A stretch of 64,000 nt of DNA from the NCBI GenBank assembly GCA_022496805.1, contig CM040090.1, positions 16,486,001-16,550,000 on the forward strand, in the 5' to 3' direction. The notes below the pieces were generated by a model. It had not been told where the DNA came from. It saw nothing but the letters and a program-made list of their open reading frames with translations, and did no database searches. Below, piece by piece: positions 1-11,932 of the stretch; the stretch's first letter is position 1; the number at the start of each line of letters is the position of its first letter. The translations under genes were made by a program, and so were the position numbers. This stretch comes from Pohlia nutans. Its lineage: Eukaryota > Streptophyta > Bryopsida > Bryales > Mniaceae.

Positions 1-834
1 GCGACTAACATGATGACAGGAGAAAAACACGACGCAGTTTTTCAGAACATCACAAAAAACACGGGTTTCTTATAGTGTGGGTACTTCTACTTTACGGTGC
101 CAACATCCAAGCTGCCAAGTCTTTGGATGGAGCATCAAAGTTGGTTTGACCGTGGTGCGGTTATACCAAGGCTACTACACCAAATTTTATTATAAAGAAC
201 TTCGGAAAAATTCCCTTTATGTCTGCTGTACCTTTACCCTTGTGAACACCATGTTCATGGTTGGCGGGGTGTTAGAGCCCTAGAACGTCACACTCTAGGT
301 TGGCGGGACATCAATTCTTTAACCCCTAAAAATCCTCACATGTTTTGTAAAAGTCAAAGCCCTACAATTTGCATATTTGAAATATCACATTATATGATTT
401 ATAAATTTTCAACAGATAGTCATCAACATTATGTAGGTATGAAAAAGAATTGAACATGATTGAAAGATATTAGAAATACTTACTATTTTTTTCATGTGAA
501 CAAGATAAAAAATCAAAATAAATATATTTTTGAAAAATTCAATATCAAAATTTATATTTGAGGTAGATAAAAGTTATGTTTACAAGTAGTTAAAAGAATA
601 AAAAAGACGCATGATTGAAGCATCCTTAAAAGCCCTTTATATTTTGAACACTCAAATATCAATTTTCTCGACAATGTAAAATCTTCAAATGAAGTTTATT
701 TTCCAATTACAAGGGTCGAAAGATGTATCATAACTCAACTCAAACATTCAATGAAAACACCAACTCCAACAAAGCTAAAACGCTTGATTTTTTAAACCTC
801 TGACCAGAAAGATGAATGGTTGGTCTTTTAGCAG
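1..834. other. AT-rich intergenic DNA, no gene seen
   Basis: No reading frame here resembles a protein I know and no RNA gene is recognisable. The stretch is AT-rich and ends where a TTAA-bounded repeat begins. Confidence 0.5.
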
Positions 835-1676
835 TTAACCCCTAAAGGACCAAGGGATGTTGAACTTAGCTCTTGTTTTCTTGACTAGCTCTTGTAGCAA
901 GCTCAATTCCTCATTGGTGTGGGGTAAATTTGACGATCGGCGCCGTTGAAACTAAAGAAGACTTACGTGATTTTTTTAAGAAAAATAGATCAACAAAATT
1001 GCATAATTTTTGAGAAAATAGAGTTATTTGTAAAGGCATCCACTTTCTGTCCTGCTTTTTTCATGGACCAGAGCTAGTACCAGAGCATTTTGACACCACT
1101 TCTACTCATGGTCCCACCCCACTAACCAATTCTTCTCCCTCCCTCCAAATTTTTATGAATAAAAATTTCAATGCATCCAGTGTTCTATTTTGGGTCTACA
1201 GTAAGATCATGCCGATCCTCTCCTTACCATTTTACAGGTCAAAAAGAAGGGATTGAGGGACTTTACAAATAACTCTAATGCCACCGTTGAGAAGATTGAT
1301 CGAACTTGTTTGGAGTATTTTGTACACATGCTAAAATCGGATTGTTCAAAAGTGCTCCAAAAATTCTGAAATTTTTAATGTGAGTAAAAATCATCATTTA
1401 AAACGTGTGGAAAAAAGTTCAAGTAATTTGGACGTGCGAGGGGGAAGATATGAGGGTCTGAAGTGACGCCAAAATATCTAGTGTGCAACTCAAAAAAATC
1501 ACCAAAAATTGCTCACATGATGAATTTCCAATCAAGAAGTACCTATAGATTTGGCTCTCAAAAAGAGCCAGGGTATTTTTGTTGCTCATCCTACAATTCA
1601 AAGCCCAAGAACCCAAAATTTCCCACTTTCTAGTTCCAGAAGCCCCCTGGGGGCCTTACGGTCCTTTAGGGGTTAA
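835..1676. mobile_element. TTAA-bounded non-autonomous element (842 bp)
   Basis: The left end reads TTAACCCCTAAAGGACCAAG and the right end is its complement in reverse (GGTCCTTTAGGGGTTAA). Together they form terminal inverted repeats of about 17 bp with TTAA at both edges. The interior has no transposase. TTAA targets with CCC-type termini are typical of piggyBac-like elements, so the class is an inference. A GCAG on both outer flanks could alternatively be the duplication. Several shorter relatives with the same termini occur elsewhere in the window. Confidence 0.6.
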
Positions 1677-1959
1677 GCAGGGTAAAGAACTCCATCTCGA
1701 AGCCACATCAGGTCACACACCACGTTACTACACCGAATCCCATCATAACCCTGAAATTAAGCAAGAGGGGGGAGTAGTCCTCTACCAATGGTTCTTTGTC
1801 TAGTATCTACATTTCTTGTAGATTTTGAAAGAAGAGAGTCGTTTTGCACCAATGGCCTTTTGTTCCTTGGGCATTGGGTCGTTGTCATTAGGATGAAACA
1901 CTTTATTCACATCAGCCTCTAAAGGCGACTTGAAGTTTCTAAGTATCTTTTTTAGTTTT

Positions 1960-2068
1960 TGTCGGATGGGCACTGAATCATGGACTTGTTGATTAGACAC
2001 TTTATTCACACCGGCCTAGGAAGAGAACATGAGTTTCTATCCATCTTCTATCTATCTATTGGTTTGTC
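1960..2068 (+). repeat. 3' part of a SINE-like repeat
   Basis: This segment matches the 3' half of the inserted element at 18124-18344. Shared features are GTCGGATGGGCAC, a TTATTCACACCGGCCT block and the terminal TTTCTATC..ATCTTCTATCTATCT tail. It lies about 250 bp upstream of the PPR start codon. Confidence 0.45.
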
Positions 2069-2324
2069 CGGACAAATGGAAACCCGGTTACAGTACCTGC
2101 GTTGCAAGAGTTTTGAGATTCGCGGCGAGATCGAGAGCGTGAGCAGCGAATTGGGTGTTTATCAGCATCTGCCAATTCTGCAATGCTCTTCTTGCAAGAA
2201 TTATTCCGAGCCTCAGTGTCGCATTCTTCTTTGCGGCATCACGATTCACACAAGAAAAGCCTTACACCGACTGTCAGTTTTTTCTTCGTGATTGCGCGTT
2301 ACTAACGATGCGTTTCTGGAATCG

Positions 2325-5300
2325 ATGGCGATGAGTGGAGTTCTGCGCCTCCCGGGGCCATCGTCGTCGTTTCGTACATTCCACACTACCTCATCACCTT
2401 TCCAAATCAATCCTGCAACAACAACAATCCTCGCTTCTCCTCGTAATCTCCGCTATGGTGAAATTAGGGTTCATACTACTGCGGAGAGATTGGCAGTGCA
2501 AGAGAGAGAACTCATCAGGAGGGCGCAGCACAGTGGCCATGTGAGAGCCCCAAGAAAAGAAGCGCCGAATGATATCTTGCACAATCTGGCAAAGGCTGTG
2601 GCGCTCCGTGTGGTGTCGGAGAATCTGGTCTCTGATGAAGATGTAATGCAAGTGGTCCATGAGACCGGGTTGCGCGTCGAGGTGCGGTCGATGAACGTGG
2701 TCGTTTGGCAGCTCGGGCATATGCAGAATTGGCATGCGGCTACCAAGGTCTTTCGCGCGTTTCGCAGCGCTGGCGTTGAGCCCAATGCTTATGTCTGCAC
2801 CTCTCTCATTGCTGCTCTCGGGTCAGTAGGACTCATACTCAGCTTACTCTATGGTTTAGGGTTTAAGAATGTGAGGATCTCATTAACAGTTTTGAGTAGG
2901 TCTCTTATGTTTGATTCATTTGGACCAACACTGATTCTGGTGCTATAGAATTTTGTTCCATTTGAATTATGTCTTTCGCAATATGCTGAATTGCGTTGGT
3001 CATTTTTAAACCTTGAATCCTGGGTCCTTTCGGAGATAGTCAAGTGGTTTATAGGGTTTAGGGTTTAAGAGTGTGAGGATCGCATGTTTTTCTTTAACAG
3101 TTTTGAGTAGGTCTCTTTTGTTTGATTCATTTGGACCAACACTGAATCTGGTTCTATAGAATTTTGTTCCGTTTGAATTATATCTTTCACAATATGGAGA
3201 ATTGCATTGGTCATTTTTAAACCTTGAATCCTTGGTCGTTTAGGGGTTAGTCAAGTTTTGGTGATTTGCTTATCGACTGAGTTTCGAATTCTCCCTGCTA
3301 TGTGTTGCAGATGTGGCCGTGAATTATCACAAGCTTTGAAGCTGTTCAGGTGGATGGAAACGAAGGGGATTGAGCGGTCCATTTACACCTTTAATGCAGT
3401 CCTGGTCGCATGTGGCAAGGTATGAAGCTTGCTAAGCCCTTTGGAAGGATAAAAATCACTGGGCTGTGAATTTTTTAAATAGGAGTAGCCTCAGTGTAGA
3501 TTCTTGTCGAAAGTACTGACCTTGCAAATGGGATGATACCAGTGCTCTATGTAAACAAAATTCATATGTATCAATCACATGAAATTTTCAGTGTGCTGCC
3601 GCCGACACTGCGGTGGAGCTTTTTGAGGAGATGGAGAAGCTGAGCATAGCACCAGATAGGATAACCTTCACCGCGTTAGTTTCTGCAACCACTGCTGCAG
3701 GTCAATGGGAGCTTGCTCAAGGCTTTATTGATAAGATGCAAGTAAGTTTTGTTAGTACGCTCTTGAGTAAACATTGATGATGCCATCAGCTTTTATTGTA
3801 CACTCAGGAATCGTGCCAAGTTGTGCGCAGGCGAGAGGATTCTCCATTGGAGTAAATGAATACATTGAAATGCAATGGGCATGTGCGCGAGCGCGGAAAC
3901 CTCGAGAAGCGTACGGCCTTTTCCAAGTGATGCTGGAACAAGGCTGTGAACTCAGACTGGAAAGCTATAATGCCCTGTTATGTGCGTACGAGAAAACAGC
4001 TCAATGGGAGGATGCCTTGAGGACATTTATTTGGATCCAAGACAAGGGCCTCACTCCTGACGTGATGTCTTGGAGTAGTCTTATCAGTGCGTGTGCCAAT
4101 GCTGGACAAGCGGAAATATCCCTGGAGGTTCTGGAGAAGATGAAGGCCAGTAATTGTTCCCCTAATGTCGTCTCCTGGTGTGGCCTCCTCAAAGCTTATC
4201 AGAAGAGAGGCGATTGGGAGAAGGCGGAACAGACGTTCCATGCCATGCTGGATTCAGGGTGCCCGCCTAACAAGGTCTTGGGACCCTCACACATTCTTAT
4301 TCTCTCTCTAGTACTTTGGCGCTGGTTTCTTTTTATTTTCTTGAATTCTCTGCATTTGCCATCTGTGATTGTTTTTTAGTACTCCCTCCGTCCCAAAGTT
4401 ATTGTCATGTTTGAAAGTCATGTTTGAAAGTGCTTTTTTAAGTAGGTCAAAAAAATACTTTCTTGTGGCTAATTTTATTTAGGTTGCAATGAACACATGC
4501 AATGTTCTTCAATCATTCTAGTGACATAATTTGGAACCTTTTTTGATCATATTTCTTACAATATGATGAATGAAATTGGCTCAAAGAAATACCAAGCAAA
4601 CAAGTTGGACAATAACTTTGGGATGGAGGGAGTAGTGAGTAGGTGTTTTTTTTTTTCATTCATCATAAACCAAGCCATGTGCACCTTTTTCTCCCATTCC
4701 ATCTATTCAACCTTCAACATGACATCCATTGTGCTTAGGCACCAAGCAACTAAGAAGAAATAGCTAAAACTCTATGCTTCTCTATGATTCTCCTTAACTC
4801 TCCATAACTGGGTCATACTTCTCCATTCATAGCCACTTGACTCCAAAATCTTCACGCACAAGACATTCTAGTTAACTCTCACTACTCGATCAATTAGCTA
4901 ATTGCTCTTAACTAGTAGATGCGGGCTTGAGTTAGCTAAACATTGTTACCCAGCTACTCTTATTCGTTAGTGTGGGCACGTTTTAAGCTAACCGCTCTTC
5001 ACATTCGTTAGCTATTTCTTCTTACTTGCTTGGTGCGGGCGGGGCTTAACATGGTAATTAAAGCTGGAGGGGTTGGACAACTGTCCACCCTTTCCTAATG
5101 ATCATTTTTGTGCAAAAAACGCTTGATTTGAAATTTATGCTTAATGTGCACTTTTAACAAATTTATAAATTTATTACAGACTTCTTTCAATAAGTCATCA
5201 GCACATGGTGAGGATAGTCGCGGGAAAGCAGGAATGTAGTGATAATTGTTGTCTTGTACACATTGTAAAAGGTAATTATTGTGTGAAGCAGGTCGCCTGG

Positions 5301-6850
5301 TGCTCACTGCTCAGTGCGTACGAGAAAGGTCGGCAGTGGAAGAAGGTCATCTACACAGTTGAGAAACTGGAAGAGCTAGGCATGGAGCTTGATGTAGTGG
5401 CATGGAGCACCACAATCAGTGCTTTAGCCAAAGCCGGGCAGTGGGAGCTTGCGGAGCAAAAATTTCGGCAGATGCAGCAGAGTGGGTGTCAGCCCAACAT
5501 CGTCACATATTCCTCTCTCATCAAAGCGTACGGGGATGTTGCATTGTGGGAGAAAGCAGAATCTGTGTTCAAAATGATGTGTCATAGAGGCATTAGGTGC
5601 TCACCCTTCACCACCCTTGCTCTTGCTGGAATCTTTGGTTTCATGAAACGTCAACTTGTAATCTCTCAAAATGTTTAGTACCTTATTTGAGGAGGCAAAA
5701 ATGATGTGTCAAAGAGGCATTAGGTGCTCACCTTCACCATCCTTGCTTTTCGTTCTCCTGCTGGAATTTTTGGTTTCATGAAATGTCAACTTGCAATCTC
5801 TGAAATGTTTAGCACGAGGCAAAAAAAACTCTTTTTCTCCAAACGAATCTAGCTAATTTTAGACATCATGCTTTTCTCGTTTTCTGTTTAGATACTTTCA
5901 ATTTTTTTATGGAGATATCATATTATTAGACATGTTCAAACGCATAGAACTTACGGGTAAATTACTAAGGTCGAGGCACCTAAAACCGATCACTTAAGCT
6001 ATCTACACTATTTTTGGACCAGTCATTAATAGGGTGATATTTTTCCTAGGTTGGAAGTTAGTTTTCGCGGAGAATGCAAATTTTTCCATGAATTATTTCC
6101 CAATATTGAAATTTGTACAATTTTTCAAAGTGAAAAGTACTTCAGAACCCATAACCGATCACATGCTCTAATGTACAAATGAGGTACATCTTCCCTTTCA
6201 AAATCTAGAAATTAGGCCTGATCCGTTATAGGTACCTGGTCGGCTTTAGGTGCCTCGACCTTACTCCCTCCGTTTCAAAATAAGAGTTCATTTCAAACGT
6301 AATATGTAATAATAATAGTAATAATTCTTTAATAGTAATATGTAGTTTTTGTGTCACTCTCATTATCCACCCCATTTGAAGTGGATAGGGCTCACGTTTG
6401 AAGTATAAAACATAGCACAAGAAGCAGGGAAATTTTTTTTGACAGAAACTAGGACTCTTATTTTAAAACTGAGGGAGTACAACTTTGGAATTAGTTGTTG
6501 ATTTCATCTAATCTGTTATCCCTGTTGTTTGAAGGCCAAACGCTCAGGCTTGTTGTGCACTTCTTCGTGCTTACGCCAAAGGGAGAGAACTGGAGAAATT
6601 GCTACTCTTTTTCGAAACTATAGAACCGCTGTATGGAATCAAACCTGACAAGTATGCTTTCACTGCAATTTTTTGGGCGTGCTGGACCTGTGGAGAGTGG
6701 CAACGGGCGGTCAGTTACATTGAGAGAATGGAAGTGGCTGGATGCAAACCTGACAGTGTGATCTACACAACATTAATCAACATGTACGAGGCAAATGGTG
6801 AGGTCGACCAAGCCATGGGGGTGCTTCAGAAGATGGGTAACCAACAATGA
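2325..6850 (+). CDS. P-class pentatricopeptide repeat (PPR) protein, 6 exons
   Basis: Predicted exons are 2325-2821, 3311-3419, 3592-3741, 3831-4274, 5292-5596 and 6535-6850. All junction phases agree, giving 1,821 nt and 606 aa. The start is the first in-frame ATG (2325). The Ser/Arg/Thr-rich N-terminus looks like an organellar transit peptide. From about residue 90 to the end there are tandem 35-residue PPR units, recognisable from phrases such as PNIVTYSSLIKAYG, PDVMSWSSLISACANAG and PDSVIYTTLINMYEANG. Many carry a GQWE/GDWE signature at the start of helix B. No E, DYW or SMR tail follows, so it is P-class, expected to bind organellar RNA. The exact target is unknown. The donor of exon 4 (GTCTTG) is weak. 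Introns 1, 4 and 5 contain MITEs. Five introns is unusual for a flowering-plant PPR gene. Confidence 0.88.
2848..3250 (+). repeat. tandem pair of TTAA-MITE copies in PPR intron 1
   Basis: Two diverged copies of one about 190-bp sequence lie head to tail (about 2848-3048 and 3056-3250). Each contains GTTTTGAGTAGGTCTCTT, TTTGGACCAACACTGA and a CACAATATG-like block. The second ends in TTTAGGGGTTAG. They match, in reverse orientation, the intact element at 32647-32877. Confidence 0.6.
4382..4632. mobile_element. Stowaway-like MITE in PPR intron 4
   Basis: The element begins CTCCCTCCGTCCCAAAGTTA and ends with the inverted GGGATGGAGGGAG. TA on each side (4380-4381, 4633-4634) is the expected duplication. 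The CTCCCTCCGTCCC terminus is the well-known Stowaway/mariner MITE terminus. Its interior shares ACACATGCAATGTTCTTCA and ACAATATGATGAATG with the TTAA-type MITEs. Confidence 0.75.
4739..5038. mobile_element. MITE with about 28-bp inverted repeats in PPR intron 4
   Basis: The left arm includes GCACCAAGCAACTAAGAAGA followed by AATAGCTAA. The right arm is its reverse complement with one or two mismatches, ending TTGCTTGGTGCGGGC. No coding capacity is visible. The class was not assigned because the target duplication is unclear. Confidence 0.6.
5571..5809 (+). repeat. tandem duplication covering the exon 5 donor of the PPR gene
   Basis: The segment starting AAAATGATGTGTCATAGAGG, which includes the last codons of exon 5 and the splice donor (AG|GTGCTCACC), is repeated at about 5698-5809 with few changes. 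The second copy keeps the donor sequence, so two equivalent 5' splice sites lie about 125 bp apart. Confidence 0.75.
5967..6262. mobile_element. 296-bp MITE, copy 1 (PPR intron 5)
   Basis: The inverted ends AAGGTCGAGGCACCTAAA and TTTAGGTGCCTCGACCTT bound an element nearly identical to the one at 27754-28049. ACT flanks both sides here. The interior has no coding potential. Confidence 0.75.
6264..6477. mobile_element. Stowaway-like MITE (PPR intron 5)
   Basis: The termini are CTCCCTCCGTTTCAAAATAA and its inverse TTATTTTAAAACTGAGGGAG, with TA on each side. It directly abuts the preceding MITE. Confidence 0.7.
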
Positions 6851-8847
6851 GAGTGAAACGCTTCCCTTCATATCAATGCTTCCATATTTGGTGGGCTTTC
6901 TGTACTAATCTTATATTGAAACAAACATGATTTCCAGCGTTTGCTGGATGCAGAGTAGGTTTTATGATTTATGAACATCTTAGTTGTGGAACCAACCATG
7001 GCAGATATTTGAATGCTAACTACTGTTCTCTTTGTGAGCTCTTAAAACTATTGAATCGCAAAGTGTGTAAAGTAAAATAGAACCTTCACTTTGGAAGCTA
7101 ATAGTTGATTATAGGAAGTTTCAAACCATTTTTTTGTTGGTTCAGAAACGCAAGACATGATTTCTTCTTTCTATTTCTATTGGTACATTTTGTTGCCTTG
7201 AAATCATATCTTACGTTTTAAACTCCTATAAATATGAAAGCAACCACTTTTAGTCATATTAGTTCACTTTTGCACAAGAGTTTTATAATTGGTTGTTCTT
7301 ACTTTATCAAATTAAAAGCAATGCTAGGTTTGAGTGGAACATAACATTCTCCTTCAACAATGTCAAAGGTTCTCTAATTCCTTGTTTTCTTCAAAAAAGA
7401 CTTGTTGATTAAAATGGTTATAGTTTGTTTTAAAGAGGAGTGTCATCATGTGCATGTTGTCTCTAGTGAATTTTAGCCTTTTAAGTGAAATATATCTTGT
7501 GTTACTATCTATAGTAGAGAATTGTAGAGGAAGATGAGCTCTTACAATTGCTATGGAATGTTATGAACATATCCTAAATAGGCATGAACATAGACTCTTG
7601 AATAGACTCAATGCCTTCTCGGCCTAAGAGCCCTATTATTCAAGTAGTATTCCTGAAGGTGCGTCCTAAGCAGATTCCTTGTAGCAATGCTTTCTTGTTG
7701 GATTGTGTAATGGGGACCCAAATTAGGCCGCATGTTTTTCTTAGCCTCTTTGAGTAGATCCTAGTGGACTTCTTTTTTTTTAATTTAATATTAAAAATTT
7801 ACCAACACATGCATTGTTGTTCACTGATTCTGGTGATATCAAATCTAGTTCAATTTAAATTATATTTTTCACAATATGATTGATTGAATTTGTCATTTTC
7901 ATACCATGTCCTTTAGGGGTTGACATCTTTCAAGTGTACCTTTTAATGTGAAACACCCCATTATCTTGGAGAATCTATGCCAGGCAGTGAAGCAACGGGA
8001 TATGGAGACAAAAATGGATTGCAACAATAGGTACTCTCAATCTTTGGAGGGGTGTTTGTTGGGGTTTGTAACAAGGAAAAATTCATAGTTTAACGGGAGG
8101 TTGTGGATGGCGAGAAAGCTGACATGGAACTCCATGGGTGCCAAACCTGCTACACTATTTTCTGCTAATAGTGCATGTGATATTAATTCCAAAGACACGC
8201 TTTATTTTACAAAATCATGAAATTGATGAGGGCTGAAATTTTTACTGAATGACTAAAATCTTCATTTTGCATTGATTTTTACATTTTGGTGTCACCTTCA
8301 TTAATTATCCTCCCTTACTATAAACCCACTCTTACTATTAGCAAAAAGTAGTGTACCTGGTTAGGGTAAACAAAAATGAGTATGGGACAGATCCAACATG
8401 AGTATTGTATGGTACAGTACATGGCAAGCAAGTGGGCAGTTCCAGGAAACATGACAAGCCAGCGCCAGCGCCAGCTTCAACACCATGTTCTCGTATTGGG
8501 CACAGATGAGACCTAAAAAATATGAAGCTTCGGAAGACTAAAATATCGAATCCATGACTCTGTGCTCAGGTAGACTGGTATGACTTTCCCTTGTGGAGAG
8601 AAGCAAACAAAATTATAGTCAACTCCCTCGTAGACTTTGTTGTACCATGACAGAGCCATATGTAGCTCTTTGTCCTCATGCTTTCTGTACATGTATGGAA
8701 AATGCTGCTGCACCACAACGACCAAATTTGTGGCTTCTTCTACGCCCTCCTCTGACCAAATCCTGATAGAGCACTGACTCTGCACCTGCAAGGTCACATT
8801 GCTTGCAAGTTCTGGAAGCTTCATGATGTGACACAACATTTCAACCC
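6851..8847. other. intergenic DNA downstream of the PPR gene
   Basis: No gene is recognised. A TTAA-MITE fragment lies at about 7716-7922. It has CGCATGTTTTTCTTAGC and CACAATATGATTGATTG blocks and ends CCTTTAGGGGTT. The rest is AT-rich DNA without clear structure. Confidence 0.5.
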
Positions 8848-9146
8848 TTAACCATTAAAGGATTTAAGGCATGTATTATAATACATCTATGTTTTGTCCA
8901 ATACTCCTCATGCTTTTAGGGGTTAAAGGCCCTTGGGGATAGTAGATACATTGCCGTATATTTGACATTTGTTGTAAGTAGAAAGTTCCGAATTGAGATC
9001 CCAATAGCTTTTAAGACCATATAGACATGAATTTTAAATTCACTTTTGATATGAAACTCATAGGAGGTGTAGAACCATTCCAAATACAATGAAATATGGC
9101 CATATAATACTGGCCAGAATGGCCAATTTGGACTTTTAAGGGTTAA
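8848..9146. mobile_element. two short abutting TTAA-bounded elements
   Basis: One unit runs from TTAACCATTAAAGGATTTAA to CTTTTAGGGGTTAA (8848-8926). It is related in reverse to sequence at 24573-24640. The next begins at the shared TTAA (8923) and ends TTTTAAGGGTTAA at 9146. It is related in reverse to 25440-25645. Confidence 0.5.
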
Positions 9147-9703
9147 CCCCTAAAGGACCAAGGCTTATTTTCCAAGTTCGGTTAGCTCAGTATGAAATGA
9201 GTATTGATTTTCGATTATTGAGATTTTGTGGTGATTCTACTTTTTGTAACAAAGATGGGATGGTAATTTGTGTACGTAGATGATGTATAGATCAAAAGAT
9301 ACAATCATGCAAAGGTAAAAGACCTAATTACGGGGAACTCCTAAATTTTTTCATACAATGAGCTATGCATCTGAATTTTTGTACACAATGAGCTAACGCC
9401 CCTATATACACAACTGCCAAGTTCATTTTACCAAATCTCAGACTAAACTTTGCATTTTGGGCATTTTCAAAAAGTTTCAAACTTGGCCAAAAACAATACA
9501 ATCAACTTTGAAGCTTATAATCTTATTATTGAAGAACCTTGAATGGTTGAAATTTTTATGTTGTAATAAACTCAAGTTGATTGAAATATCCTACGCTTGA
9601 ATCGGTCAAAAAGGTTTTAGATCAAAAACTATTTGTCATTTTATGAGAAGGGATACTTTGGAGTATTTGGAGAGAAACATAGTTGTGGTTCTTTAGGGAT
9701 TAA
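9143..9703. mobile_element. TTAA-bounded element
   Basis: It starts TTAACCCCTAAAGGACCAAG and ends TTCTTTAGGGATTAA, an imperfect inverted repeat. It shares its left TTAA with the preceding element. Confidence 0.5.
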
Positions 9704-9705
9704 CC

Positions 9706-10008
9706 AGTGATCCCAAAACTAGCTAAAATTAGCTGGATTTCTACCCAAAAAATGGGGCTGCTAAACATACAAAGAAAGAAAATGATAAAAAAATCAAAAT
9801 GTAGCGAGAATTTTCATCATGATATAAATTTGTAGCAACTTCATGAGATGATATCCGCGGATATCATCATGGTATCACCTTAACATATCAAGGATATTGT
9901 TGGATATTATAGAGGTATCATGAGTATTACTCGGTAGCAAAAGTAGATACCATTTATGTGGGAGGTCACATAATATTCTAAATGTCATACAATGGTTTTG
10001 GGATTACT
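9706..10008. mobile_element. hAT-like MITE (copy 1)
   Basis: The ends AGTGATCCCAAAAC and GTTTTGGGATTACT are inverted. The interior (GATATCCGCGGATATCATCATGG-type palindrome, cut here to avoid length) matches the copy at 17984-18527, where an 8-bp duplication supports a hAT-like origin. Confidence 0.6.
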
Positions 10009-10012
10009 GCCC

Positions 10013-10466
10013 TTAACTCTTAAGCGTCCATACTACAATTACCTAGTCAAACCTTATCAATTTCTCACATTTCAAAATATATTGTATGTTTCTGGTATTT
10101 TCCTCATATAACTTACTTATTGTTGAATTGATTTACATTGATTTTTTCATAATTATTTAAATAAAAATGAAATTAATATTTTCTTTCAAAATTTATAATG
10201 GGCATAGTAATTACAAAAATATCTTAAATAGTATGAGTTGACTTTTTTAAGAGCACTTTTACACTGAAATCTTTGAAATTTTGGGTGAATCATTACAACA
10301 TGAAATGAGGCATAAAATTTTCACAAATCATCCCCTTTCTAATTGGATGAAGCTGACTTCCCATAAAATATATAGTAAAAAAATCCACGTTGCAAAATGT
10401 CAATGATGGATTTGTTTGATTATGTACATCATCCACTTTCTGGACTGTTGGACGTTTAGGGGTTAA
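10013..10466. mobile_element. TTAA-bounded element, CGTCC subtype
   Basis: The left end TTAACTCTTAAGCGTCC pairs with the right end GGACGTTTAGGGGTTAA. The interior near 10320-10440 recurs in reverse at about 25230-25440. Confidence 0.6.
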
Positions 10467-10470
10467 GTTA

Positions 10471-10886
10471 GAGCATGCCCAGCAGCATGCAAAAGCACCA
10501 GTCTAACCTCAAGGTGGCGGAGGTTTGGCATGAACATGGCCCCAGCAGCAGTAGAAAATCTCATCTCAATCACCAAGATAGCTTGGCAGTGGGCTTTATT
10601 TGAGTTTTCTCCGCCATATACTGAAGCTTTGGAGGAAGAAAATTGCTCACGCCAAGCAAGAATCTTTGCCAATCAAAGGTAAGATAATGGCCTTGAAGCC
10701 TATTCACTGGCTCATGCTTCAAGGCCATCAAGTGTTATGAATTACTTTCTCTTTTAATAAACTGCCTTGGAGTTCGCACAAGGATTGTTGTTGGGGTACT
10801 TCTATTCCAACATTCCTCTAAGTTTAAAATGGCCGTCAACTTGATGCTTGGCGGACTTATTTGATCTGGAGCTGCTGGGCATGCTC
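10471..10886. mobile_element. Tourist/PIF-Harbinger-like MITE
   Basis: The inverted ends GAGCATGCCCAGCAGC and GCTGCTGGGCATGCTC are flanked by a TTA duplication (10468-10470 and 10887-10889). GAGCATnCCC termini with 3-bp TNA targets are typical of Tourist-like MITEs. Confidence 0.8.
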
Positions 10887-10948
10887 TTAGAGTGTTAGAA
10901 GATAGAAGGTAGGCCACAAGTACTTTCAAAATATCATAACTTGTTCAA

Positions 10949-11932
10949 GTACAGTGGGGTCCAACATGGAATGGCGTTTTTGGTTTCGCAGTGAGAAAAA
11001 TTTCAGTACTGCCAACTTTGAAAGCCTCCCGAGAGCTCAAATATTGGTATTTTACCACGAAAATTTTACCAGAGACTTATCTTTAAGTTAATTATATGTA
11101 TGCCAAATTTCAAGGCCAAAAGATTCACCCAAAAAAAGTTATTCAGAATCTACCAACATTGGTAGTTGTGGAAATGTTTTCACTGCTGCCAACTTTGACA
11201 GCCTCCCAAAGATTGAATTAATTTTTTTTTTGCCATAAAATTCTAGGAAAAAAAACTTCTTTATGTTAATAACATATGATAAAAATTTCAAGGCCAAAAG
11301 ATTAATACAAAAAACGATATTAACAATCTACCAACATGTGTAGTTGTGGGAAACAATGGGGGAAACTACACACATTGGTAGATTGTAAATAATTTTCTTT
11401 GTATAGATTTTTTGACCTTGAAATTTGGCATGAATGATTTTGTCATAAAGAGCATGTTGTACCAAAAATTTCATGGTAAATAGACAATTTCTCAACCGTA
11501 GGGAGGGTGTCAAAGTTGGTAGCAAAGTTTCCCCCATTGTTTCCCACAACTACACATGTTGGTAGATTGTCAATATCTTTTTTGTATTAATCTTTTGGCC
11601 TTGAAATTTTTATCATATATTATTAACATAAAAAAGTTTTTTTTCCAAGAATTTCATGGCAAAAAAAAATTAATTCAATCTTTGGGAGGTTGTCAAAGTT
11701 GGCAGCAGTGAATAACTACCAATGTTGGTAGATTTTGAATAACGTTTTTTTGGTGAATCTTTTGGCCTTGAAATTTGGCATACATATAATTAACTTAAAG
11801 ATAAGTCTCTGGTAAAATTTTCGTGGTAAAATACCAATATTTGAGCTCTCGGGAGGCTTTCAAAGTTGGCAGTACTGAAATTTTTCTCACTGCGAAACCA
11901 AAAACGCCATTCCATGTTGGACCCCACTGTAC
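10949..11932. mobile_element. 984-bp foldback element
   Basis: The whole unit is a near-palindrome. The left end GTACAGTGGGGTCCAACATG has its inverse at 11913-11932. Long inverted arms (about 10949-11365 and about 11525-11932) surround a short loop. Within each arm the phrases GCCAACTTTGA.AGCCTCCC and TTTCAAGGCCAAAAGATT recur, showing older internal duplication. A transcript would fold into a long double-stranded hairpin. No protein is encoded. TACAGTGGGG-type ends recall mariner-like elements, but the class is uncertain. Confidence 0.8.
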
